Below are positions 1 through 5,763 of a stretch of 10,020 bases of DNA, piece after piece. Made by a program: the position numbers and the translations under genes. Source of the DNA: JAUXEH01 sp965602945 (GTDB lineage Bacteria; Acidobacteriota; Aminicenantia; Aminicenantales; Aminicenantaceae); contig CBFDBC010000143.1 of NCBI GenBank assembly GCA_965602945.1, positions 1-10,020 on the forward strand, read 5' to 3'. Within the stretch, counting starts at the first letter, position 1. Every line of letters begins with the position of its first letter. The notes under the pieces were generated by a model. The model ran no database searches, was not told the origin of the DNA, and was given only the letters and a program-made list of their open reading frames with translations.

Positions 1-219
1 ATTGATAGAATCAAACATTTGTGTAAATGTGATTTGGCCAACAAAGACAACAATTTCGTATGCAGTATACTGAGTAACTATAGAGTAACAATTAAAAAGG
101 TCGAATATGTACAATAAGTGCCAAAAAGTGACGTTAGTAAAAAAGTTTATTAGGGTAGCACAAAACCTAAGTTATTTATTTTAAAGATTATAGGGGGAGA
201 TTTTCTGGAAATGATAGTG
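1..219. other. AT-rich stretch without recognisable genes
   Basis: This stretch is roughly 30% G+C by hand count, against about 60% in the genes to the right. I see no open reading frame with a credible start and ribosome binding site on either strand. It contains a 6-bp inverted repeat with a 4-base spacer (ACATTT at 15-20 and AAATGT at 25-30) and two copies of GAGTAAC (73-79 and 83-89 approximately). Neither is tied to a known function. It lies immediately beyond the 3' end of the tRNA-Arg fragment, which fits flanking chromosome or another element across an integration boundary. Confidence 0.6.
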
Positions 220-266
220 TACGCCCGGACAGATTCGAACTGCCGACCTTCTGATTCGTAGTCAGA
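220..266 (-). pseudogene. 3' fragment of tRNA-Arg(ACG), probable attachment-site scar
   Basis: Read on the minus strand, this has the 3' half of a tRNA. The anticodon stem is TCTGA/TCAGA (262-266 with 250-254) around the loop CTACGAA, giving anticodon ACG (Arg). A five-base variable region AGGTC (245-249) follows. The T arm is GGCAG-TTCGAAT-CTGTC (228-244) with one G-U pair. The acceptor 3' strand CGGGCGT (221-227) and an A discriminator at 220 complete it. CCA is not encoded. The D arm and the 5' acceptor strand are absent: the sequence upstream of the anticodon stem is instead an inverted copy of the downstream part. It cannot be a functional tRNA as it stands. Partial 3' tRNA copies are the usual remnant left by tyrosine-integrase elements; that origin is inference, since no integrase is present in the window. 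Confidence 0.72.
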
Positions 267-276
267 AGGTCGGCAG
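240..276. repeat. Perfect 15-bp inverted repeat with 7-nt loop
   Basis: CTGCCGACCTTCTGA (240-254) and TCAGAAGGTCGGCAG (262-276) are exact reverse complements flanking TTCGTAG. The dyad is centred on the tRNA anticodon loop and extends the 5-bp anticodon stem by ten base pairs. It starts 10 bases beyond the stop codon of the gene ending at 287, so it may halt or protect that transcript. Neither strand has a T-run after the hairpin, so it is not a standard intrinsic terminator. An alternative is a recombinase core site, because tyrosine integrases often cross over at dyads in the anticodon arm. Confidence 0.8.
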
Positions 277-286
277 GGTCAGGCAG

Positions 287-835
287 CTAGATATTAACCG
301 GCTGTTTAGGTGTAAAATAGGTCTTGAATACTCCCTCGCCGTGTTCTTTCGCCCATGCCATAAGGCCGATCGACATGGCCTTCTCGATCAGCGGAGCGGG
401 GAGGAACGGGGTGATCAGCTCGTATATGTCGCCGGGCTTGAGGTCACTGCACTCGGAGAGCACGCGCTGCACGGGATGCTCGCCCGCCTCGAGCATGCTG
501 CGGGCATCCAGTGTTGTCACGATCCGTTCTGCCGTGAACCAGGCCGGTTTCTCGGATGAAACGGCATCGGCCGCCACATCCGAGGCAAAGGCCTCCTCGA
601 TCCCGGCTTCTTCTCTCAGTGTATTGATCATGTGCGTGAGGGATACCTTGCCAATGGCGGCCACCTGAGAAAGAGATGCGATCCTGGCTATGGTCTTGCG
701 GAGGACAGGATTCCGGAGCTGCTTGAAGCTCGGAGCCATCTCCATCAGCACCTGTTCGAGCTGAGGGAACCGTTCCAGCAGCGCCCCTATCTTTGTCTCC
801 GGGGTTATCTCAAAATCCGCATGTGTGGTTTCCAT
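287..835 (-). CDS. DUF1858 / DUF2249-like domain protein
   Basis: The protein has 182 residues from the preferred start. Residues about 8-78 resemble the DUF1858 (ScdA_N-like) helical domain: the ITPETKIGALLERFP opening, then an NPVLRKTIARIASL segment. Residues about 105-178 resemble DUF2249, with an LDARxML...GEHP opening, LKPGD, and a PAPLIEKAMSIGL segment. These domains accompany hemerythrin-like and nitrosative- or oxidative-stress proteins in anaerobes. The exact function is unknown. The cysteines often seen in DUF1858 are absent; the only cysteine is in the later LSECSDL segment. An in-frame ATG at 880 exists, but the ATG at 835 follows the upstream stop by one base (TGAGATG), has AGGA at proper distance, and avoids a 44-base overlap, so translational coupling is likely. 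It is probably cytoplasmic and works with the hemerythrin protein encoded upstream. Confidence 0.75.
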   Translation of the reverse strand: METTHADFEITPETKIGALLERFPQLEQVLMEMAPSFKQLRNPVLRKTIARIASLSQVAAIGKVSLTHMINTLREEAGIEEAFASDVAADAVSSEKPAWFTAERIVTTLDARSMLEAGEHPVQRVLSECSDLKPGDIYELITPFLPAPLIEKAMSIGLMAWAKEHGEGVFKTYFTPKQPVNI

Positions 836-836
836 C

Positions 837-2078
837 TCAGCTGTCCTGGCCCGCATACTGGAGGAGCCTCTGCTCACCATCGAGCTTTCGCTTCTCCGTC
901 AGGTCCTGGCTGACTTCCAGTGTCCCCAGATATTCACCCGCCTGGCCTCGGAGGGCGAAATACTCGATGTGGATGAACCGATCCTTCAGGGTGATCCAGA
1001 ACGCCGCATGGTCTTCCTGCCCGGACTTGAAGTCGTCCAGTATCTTCTCGACCACGTGGGCGCTTGAGGGTGGATGGCACTGCTGGACCCTGCGGCCCAG
1101 TATGGCCCGGCTGCGGGCGAAGATCCTTTCTTTTCCCTGGGTGAAAAACCTCACCTTGTCGTCTTTGTCCACAAAAGTCATGTCAAAGGGGATGGTGTTG
1201 AGGACAGCCAACAGTTCCGGGATGGTGAAACTGCCTGAGGGAAGCTGGATCTTTCCGGCTTCAACGCTCGCACCTTCTGCAGGCTCCACTCCTTCCGGTT
1301 TCCACTCCACCTTGGGATCGTAGAGACAGAAGCCGTATTCGAGGCTTTGTCCGGCGATCTCATACCACTCCTCATCGCTCAGCGTGTCCAGGCACATGGG
1401 CAAGAGGATCTCCTCCTCCTTCCCGATCATGTCATCGACGGCCTTCGAGGCCGGGTTGAGCACCAGGTCGATGACCGTTTTCGCCTCTTCGACGGAAACC
1501 CCGGCCGCCGCATTGAGGGCTTCGATGGCGCCCTTCAAAAGCTCCCGGGTTTCGTCATGTTTCCCCCACATCACCGTGGGAGGGCCGGTGACACCGTGTT
1601 TCTCCAGGAAAGGGAACAGGAGGTTTTCCTTGCGCAGGTAGTGTTTCTCCACATCCGTCAGGGCATTGAAGTGCTGGTGTATCTCATCGAGGAGCGCCTT
1701 CAAAGTGTCGTCGCTCCCGGCATTCCTGACGTCGTCATACAACCGGTCCAGGGCCTGGATCTCCTTTTTCAGAGCCCGGTTCTCCTCCTGGAAGGTGTGA
1801 ACCGGATGGCCGGGAGGGGCGGTCCTGGCCTCGCTGTGGTCCAGCAAGCCATCCAGGGCCTGCGTGTGGATGTCACAGAGCTTGAGAACCTCTTCCTGCG
1901 GCAGGCCTTCAGAGATCAGCTCTTGCTCGACCTCCACGACATCGTTATAGGGCACTTTTCCCAGCAGTTTCACCAGCTGTTTTTTCACGGCCTCAGGCGC
2001 CGTCCCATCATGGAGCTGCAGTATCATGTGTTTCAGCAGCTCTTTGCGTTTCCGGGCATTGTTTATCAGTTCACTCAT
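837..2078 (-). CDS. DUF438-hemerythrin-PAS domain protein
   Basis: The protein has 413 residues and three modules. Residues 1-80 match DUF438. Residues about 90-245 form a hemerythrin HHE helical bundle with likely di-iron ligands around H91/H94 (HPVHTF), H136, H146 with E151 (HYLRKENLLFPFLEKHG), H174 (GKHDE) and E222 (GKEEEILLP). Residues about 283-400 form a PAS domain of the PAS_10 type (PFDMTFVDKDDKVRFF, GRRVQQCHPPSSAHVVEKIL, FIHIEYFALRG). Hemerythrin domains bind O2 or react with NO, so a cytoplasmic sensor or detoxification role is likely; no output domain is present, and signalling would need a partner. The length is normal for this architecture. The ATG at 2078 has a strong AGGAGGAG ribosome binding site 4-11 bases upstream. 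The next gene starts one base after its stop. A CRP/FNR-type palindrome lies 59-74 bases upstream of the start. Confidence 0.9.
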   Translation of the reverse strand: MSELINNARKRKELLKHMILQLHDGTAPEAVKKQLVKLLGKVPYNDVVEVEQELISEGLPQEEVLKLCDIHTQALDGLLDHSEARTAPPGHPVHTFQEENRALKKEIQALDRLYDDVRNAGSDDTLKALLDEIHQHFNALTDVEKHYLRKENLLFPFLEKHGVTGPPTVMWGKHDETRELLKGAIEALNAAAGVSVEEAKTVIDLVLNPASKAVDDMIGKEEEILLPMCLDTLSDEEWYEIAGQSLEYGFCLYDPKVEWKPEGVEPAEGASVEAGKIQLPSGSFTIPELLAVLNTIPFDMTFVDKDDKVRFFTQGKERIFARSRAILGRRVQQCHPPSSAHVVEKILDDFKSGQEDHAAFWITLKDRFIHIEYFALRGQAGEYLGTLEVSQDLTEKRKLDGEQRLLQYAGQDS

Positions 2079-2102
2079 TTACTCCTCCTGGTATGATGTC
2101 AA

Positions 2103-2152
2103 CGACACCAGTGTAAGGTTTACGCAGGAGGATTACATTGACTCAAGTCAAT
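2103..2152 (-). promoter_or_regulatory. CRP/FNR-family (HcpR-like) operator and promoter for the hemerythrin pair
   Basis: A perfect palindrome ATTGAC-TCAA-GTCAAT lies at 2137-2152. Its TTGAC-N4-GTCAA core fits the general half-site layout of FNR and HcpR regulators (established for those families; no regulator gene is in the window). Reading leftward, TACACT at 2115-2110 is a fair -10 element (four of six). A start near 2103 would put the palindrome centre (2144.5) at about -41.5, the classical class II activator position. It sits in the 88-bp gap before the hemerythrin gene, 15 bases after the stop of the radical SAM gene, so the pair below probably has its own promoter. I see no intrinsic terminator in this gap, so some read-through from the long operon is possible. 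Confidence 0.55.
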
Positions 2153-2166
2153 TCCCCAGATTCTTA

Positions 2167-3579
2167 TCAACGGTTGAGGTCATGCCCCACAAGCAACGAC
2201 CATCTGCTCTGCGATGAGTAAGCCTCGGGATAGACTTTTTTCTGGGCATGGTCTCTCTGGAAGATGGAAAGCCTGAAGAATATCACCGAGAGGATGGGGG
2301 CCTGGAGGATCCTCCTCAGGATACCGCTGCGGGCGTTCTGTTTCCTGATGAACCTGAACCACCGCCTGAGGATGTTCTTCCAGGAATAGAAATACTTATT
2401 CAGGTCCCTGAATGCCGCGAACACATCGTGAGTGGTCACCTTGTCGGGCAGGAAAACCAGGTGGTCTCCCTCATAGTGCGACAGATCCCTGTCGATGAGA
2501 CGCCCCTCGGACTCAACCTTCTTGTGGAAAGGAGTCCCCGGGATCGGGATGGAGATAGAGAGAAGGATCGTGCTGGGGTCTATCTCATCCAGCCGGCCGG
2601 GCAGGCTCTCATAGTATGACGGCGTGTCCTCATCCAGCGCCAGCATCATGCCGGTGAACGTCAATATCCCCCGTTCCTTCAATTTCCCGAACAGCTCTTT
2701 GTACTCCTCCACCTTGTTCTGGTTCTTATGGACCGAGGACAGGCTGGGTTCGTTCAGCGACTCCAGCCCGATAAACGCCATGCCGCAGCGGGCCTTGACC
2801 AGGAGGTCGAGGAATCCATCGTCATGGAGGCAGTCGAAGCTGAACTGGGCACCCAGGCCCCACAGTTTGAGCTTGGCGATCTCCGTGAGGAGCTCCTTGG
2901 CATAGCCGATGTCGCTTCCCAGATTGTTATCCAACAGCATGGCCATCTTTCGCTTGTGGAACGGAAGCTTTTCCGTGGCGGTCAGGTCCCGGATGACATC
3001 CTCGATGGGACGCATGCGAAAAGGCTTGCGCTCTATTGTGAGCTGGCAGTAGGAGCAGCTGTATTTGCAGCCCCGCGTGGCTTCCGTGACCACCGGCACC
3101 GCATACGCCGGTTCGACCAGGTCGTAGCGGGGAGGCGGGATGTTGTCCAGCGTTGGGGCAAAGGGGGCCTCATAAACTTTGTCCAGCCTTCCTTTGACCA
3201 TGTCTTCCACCACACGTGCCCACACGGGTTCGGCCTCCCCCACGACCACCGCATCCATGTGAGGGATGACCTTCTTCGGGAAGGTGGAGGCATATTTCCC
3301 GCCTGCCACGACCGTCTTGCCGAGCAGCTTGAATTTCCGGGCCACTTCAAAGGCATGGGGGGCACAGTAGTCCATGAAACTCAGCGCGATGAAATCCGCA
3401 TCCGTGGTGTAGTCGATGGGGCGGACCATCTCGTGCAGGAGCTCCACCTCGACGATGGGGGGCGTCAATCCCGCCACCAGCGCTCCAGCCAGCGGCGGGG
3501 CCGGGGACCGGGCGAAATAGGCCTGGCTATCCCCGAGGTTTTGGAAAAGCACGATAATCTGTAACTTTGGTTTGCTCAT
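2167..3579 (-). CDS. B12-binding domain radical SAM enzyme
   Basis: The protein has 470 residues. Residues about 5-130 form a Rossmann-type cobalamin-binding domain (ADFIALSFMDYCAPHAFEVA, VVAGGKYAS, VVVGEAEPVW). Residues about 163-345 form a radical SAM barrel whose 4Fe-4S cluster ligands are C171, C175 and C178 (CKYSCSYC, the CxxxCxxC motif), with GLES at 271-274. The DxHxxG motif of base-off/His-on B12 proteins is not visible, as is usual in this class. The C-terminal 80-100 residues are basic and hydrophobic (SWKNILRRWFRFIRK, ILSVIFFRLSIF), which suggests membrane contact. Relatives methylate unactivated carbons (hopanoids, bacteriochlorophyll) or form rings; the substrate here is unknown. 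The ATG at 3579 has AAAGGAG 8 bases upstream, inside the end of the preceding SDR gene (53-bp overlap). It is the last gene of the long leftward operon. Confidence 0.88.
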   Translation of the reverse strand: MSKPKLQIIVLFQNLGDSQAYFARSPAPPLAGALVAGLTPPIVEVELLHEMVRPIDYTTDADFIALSFMDYCAPHAFEVARKFKLLGKTVVAGGKYASTFPKKVIPHMDAVVVGEAEPVWARVVEDMVKGRLDKVYEAPFAPTLDNIPPPRYDLVEPAYAVPVVTEATRGCKYSCSYCQLTIERKPFRMRPIEDVIRDLTATEKLPFHKRKMAMLLDNNLGSDIGYAKELLTEIAKLKLWGLGAQFSFDCLHDDGFLDLLVKARCGMAFIGLESLNEPSLSSVHKNQNKVEEYKELFGKLKERGILTFTGMMLALDEDTPSYYESLPGRLDEIDPSTILLSISIPIPGTPFHKKVESEGRLIDRDLSHYEGDHLVFLPDKVTTHDVFAAFRDLNKYFYSWKNILRRWFRFIRKQNARSGILRRILQAPILSVIFFRLSIFQRDHAQKKVYPEAYSSQSRWSLLVGHDLNR

Positions 3580-4390
3580 GGGAGTACTCCTTTCTCTCTT
3601 TTAACCTGTCGGCCATCACTGCCATTGCTTTGGCAGCCAGGCCGGGCATGAGGCCCTGGAGGAGGGTCAGGAGCCTTCCGTTCCAGGTGAGTACAAGCTC
3701 CTGTCTATCCCGCTCTGTGGCTCGGATCACGGCGTCAGCCACACGAGTGGGCGGGGCATACGGACCCTGCGGCCGGCGTCCCCCGCCCACATGCTTCTCC
3801 TTGAAGAAAAACTCGGTTTCCGTGTAGCCTGGATAGACCACCAGGACGGAGATCCCGGTGCCCGACAGCTCGGCTCTTAAGCTCTGGCTGAAAACCGCCA
3901 GGGCGGCCTTGCTGGCGCCGTAAGCGCCCAGATAGGGCACGCCGTGTTTAGACGCCAGCGAGGCGATGTTGACGATGAGGCCGCTCTGCTCCCGGTGCAT
4001 GAGCGGCAGGACCGCCATAATGCAGTTTATAGCCCCGTAGAAATTCACGGACAGGACCGATTGGATATCCGACACGGCCGTATTCCATGTGCTCCCATAT
4101 ATGCCCACCCCGGCATTGTTGACCAGGATATCGATCCCTCCCAGGAGGCTTGCGGCCTCTTCGGCGAGCAGCCCGGTACTCTTCCTGTCCGACACATCAC
4201 AGGGGACGGTGAGAGGCCCGGGAGCATGGGGAATAGCCCTGCGGATTTCAGATGCGGTATCCCGCAGCCGGCCGGCCCCCCGGGCAGCCAGCACCACGCG
4301 GGCCCCGCGCTCGGCAAATGCGAAGGCGAGAGCCTTGCCTATCCCGGAGGATGCCCCCGTGATCAGGACCCTCTTCCCCAGAATTTCCAT
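3527..4390 (-). CDS. SDR family oxidoreductase, second in operon
   Basis: The protein has 287 residues. It shows the classical SDR pattern: TGASSGIG cofactor loop at 11-18, R37 after strand beta-2 (AAR, favouring NADP(H)), NNAG at 91-94, N116, catalytic S144, Y157 and K161 (YGASK), and PG at 187-188. It should interconvert a carbonyl and an alcohol. The C-terminal region (about 236-262, LTLLQGLMPGLAAKAMAVMA) is hydrophobic and could bind membrane or a lipid substrate. An upstream ATG at 4486 is open, but the ATG at 4390 begins just before the Rossmann strand, has GGAAGG upstream, and lies 17 bases after the membrane-protein stop. The tail overlaps the radical SAM gene by 53 bases and encodes that gene's ribosome binding site. 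Lipid or prenyl-ketone reduction is inferred from neighbours only. Confidence 0.88.
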   Translation of the reverse strand: MEILGKRVLITGASSGIGKALAFAFAERGARVVLAARGAGRLRDTASEIRRAIPHAPGPLTVPCDVSDRKSTGLLAEEAASLLGGIDILVNNAGVGIYGSTWNTAVSDIQSVLSVNFYGAINCIMAVLPLMHREQSGLIVNIASLASKHGVPYLGAYGASKAALAVFSQSLRAELSGTGISVLVVYPGYTETEFFFKEKHVGGGRRPQGPYAPPTRVADAVIRATERDRQELVLTWNGRLLTLLQGLMPGLAAKAMAVMADRLKERKEYSHEQTKVTDYRAFPKPRG

Positions 4391-4407
4391 CACAGCACCT
4401 TCCTCGG

Positions 4408-4911
4408 CTAAGGAGCCTGGGGCAGTGCCAGTTTTCCCCTGTTTTTCCAGACAGAGAAGACCAGGAAAACCCCGAATCCCAGGCACATGGCATTGATGGA
4501 GACGTTCAGGACTGCCTCTCCCGCACCCAGAAGATAGATCCCCTGCTGCAGGTTGAAGGACACATCCAGGAGCCCCAGAAAGATGAGTGAGGCCCCGCCC
4601 ATGAGGGAGAACACATAGCCATACAGCCGTTTCTTGAGCAGCCCGACCCCTCCGGCAATCAACACGGCCGCCAGATAGAGATCGGCCACGGGGAACGCCG
4701 ACTCGAAGGCCGTGTAGACTTCTTTCAACCGGGCATCTGCGATGTTCACCATATCTGTGGAAAAATACGCTGCCCAGAAGCCGATGATGCCCAGGGCCAC
4801 TACCAATTCCATGACCGCCACGGCCGGGGCGGTCCTTTTCAAGGTGGCCAGCGCGTTATCGAATCTGTTTGAGATCCGAAAACTCATTCCGATCGAGGTT
4901 GAATAGAACAT
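4408..4911 (-). CDS. Small four-helix membrane protein, unknown
   Basis: The protein has 167 residues and I do not recognise the family. Four hydrophobic segments are visible at about 30-50, 75-92, 96-117 and 135-155. The loops are short and polar, the C-terminal tail is basic (WKNRGK), and there is no cleavable signal peptide. An inner-membrane protein with both ends inside the cell is likely. No catalytic motif stands out; E35 inside the first helix and D116/E132 near helix ends are the most notable polar residues. The ATG at 4911 has a strong GGAGGT ribosome binding site eight bases upstream, inside the last codons of the upstream SDR gene (56-bp overlap). A second ATG at 4887 is possible but lacks such a site. 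Its place between two SDR genes suggests a membrane partner or transporter for the same pathway. Confidence 0.75.
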   Translation of the reverse strand: MFYSTSIGMSFRISNRFDNALATLKRTAPAVAVMELVVALGIIGFWAAYFSTDMVNIADARLKEVYTAFESAFPVADLYLAAVLIAGGVGLLKKRLYGYVFSLMGGASLIFLGLLDVSFNLQQGIYLLGAGEAVLNVSINAMCLGFGVFLVFSVWKNRGKLALPQAP

Positions 4912-5749
4912 TTTTCTTTACCTCCTCTCTTCTTTTTATCATGGTCGCCCTACCGATCCTTTTCAGCCAGGGACAGAGGATAAAAAAGATGCGAGGGAAA
5001 GCCATCCCTGTCCGGGCCGCGATCCCCATGCCGGAAGGGATCAGGATCTCCGGGCTGTCCCGGAGCACGGCCTTGAGTATCCCGCGGGCAGCCTGCTCGG
5101 TCTTCAAGGGCTCCCCGATAAAAGAGAGTAGCGCCTCATCATGCAGGAGCTCGTAGTCCAGCTGGGGTGTTTCGACTGAATCGGGGCACACCGCGGTGAT
5201 CCCCACCGGTGAGTCGAGCAGTTCCGCGTAGACCGAAAAGGTGTAGCCCCGGATGGCGTTTTTGGTGGCGCAGTACACCGCTTCCCCGGGCATGGGAACG
5301 ATCCCTCCCAGGGATGCCAGATTCACGATCTTGCCGAAACCCTGGGCCTTCATCACCCTCAGGGCGGCCTGACAGCCGTGGATCGTCCCCAGCAGGTTCA
5401 CGGAGACCTGCTGAAGGACCTTGTCCAAGGGCAGATCCTCGGCCGGGCCGGGCTGGACCACACCGGCATTGTTGATGAGCACATCCACTCTTCCAAAGGT
5501 TTCCATGACTCTGTCCACCAGCGCCTGCCAAGAACCGGGATCCGAAACATCGTGTACGACAGCCATCACGCGGTGACCCTCTGCTTGGAGGCTCTCCTCC
5601 AGGCTCTCGAGACCCTGGCGATGAATATCCGTCAGCACCAGGATGGCCCCGTTATGGGCGAAGAGCCGGGCGACAGCCCGGCCGATCCCCCCAGCCGCCC
5701 CTGTGACGATCACGACCAAGTCCCTGAGCTGTGCCGCATTCTTTTTCAT
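4856..5749 (-). CDS. SDR family oxidoreductase, first in operon
   Basis: The protein has 297 residues from the preferred start. SDR landmarks: TGAAGGIG at 16-23, D41 at the end of beta-2 (LTD, favouring NAD(H)), NNAG at 93-96, catalytic S146, Y159 and K163 (YCATK). The C-terminal part (about 240-268) carries hydrophobic stretches (IPSGMGIAARTGMAFPRIFFIL) followed by a basic tail, which suggests membrane association. Three in-frame ATGs compete. The one at 5749 has AGGAG eight bases upstream and is preferred; 5767 would give a 4-bp ATGA overlap with the preceding gene but a looser ribosome binding site; 5755 is too close to AGGAG. The tail overlaps the membrane-protein gene by 56 bases. The cofactor signature differs from the second SDR of the operon, so the two may run opposite redox steps. 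Confidence 0.88.
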   Translation of the reverse strand: MKKNAAQLRDLVVIVTGAAGGIGRAVARLFAHNGAILVLTDIHRQGLESLEESLQAEGHRVMAVVHDVSDPGSWQALVDRVMETFGRVDVLINNAGVVQPGPAEDLPLDKVLQQVSVNLLGTIHGCQAALRVMKAQGFGKIVNLASLGGIVPMPGEAVYCATKNAIRGYTFSVYAELLDSPVGITAVCPDSVETPQLDYELLHDEALLSFIGEPLKTEQAARGILKAVLRDSPEILIPSGMGIAARTGMAFPRIFFILCPWLKRIGRATMIKRREEVKKNVLFNLDRNEFSDLKQIR

Positions 5750-5763
5750 GGCCATCTCTCCTG

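Noticed and set aside
2..14. FNR-like dyad TTGAT-AGA-ATCAA at the left edge
   Set aside because: The spacer is three bases instead of four, and no gene start lies downstream within the window.
240..276. Intrinsic terminator for the hemerythrin pair
   Set aside because: The hairpin is strong and well placed, but no T-run follows on either strand, so I list it as an inverted repeat only.
1347..2096. Long plus-strand reading frame (249 codons) opposite the hemerythrin gene
   Set aside because: It mirrors the codons of a well-supported minus-strand gene, has no recognisable domain and no good ribosome binding site. It is a shadow frame of GC-rich coding DNA.
2097..2102. Perfect TTGACA -35 element before the hemerythrin gene (minus strand)
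   Set aside because: A matching -10 would fall on the ribosome binding site and start codon at about 2078, leaving no room for a leader.
2728..3564. Plus-strand frame of 278 codons opposite the radical SAM gene
   Set aside because: The opposite strand carries the CxxxCxxC radical SAM motif and a coherent domain order; this frame has no family features.
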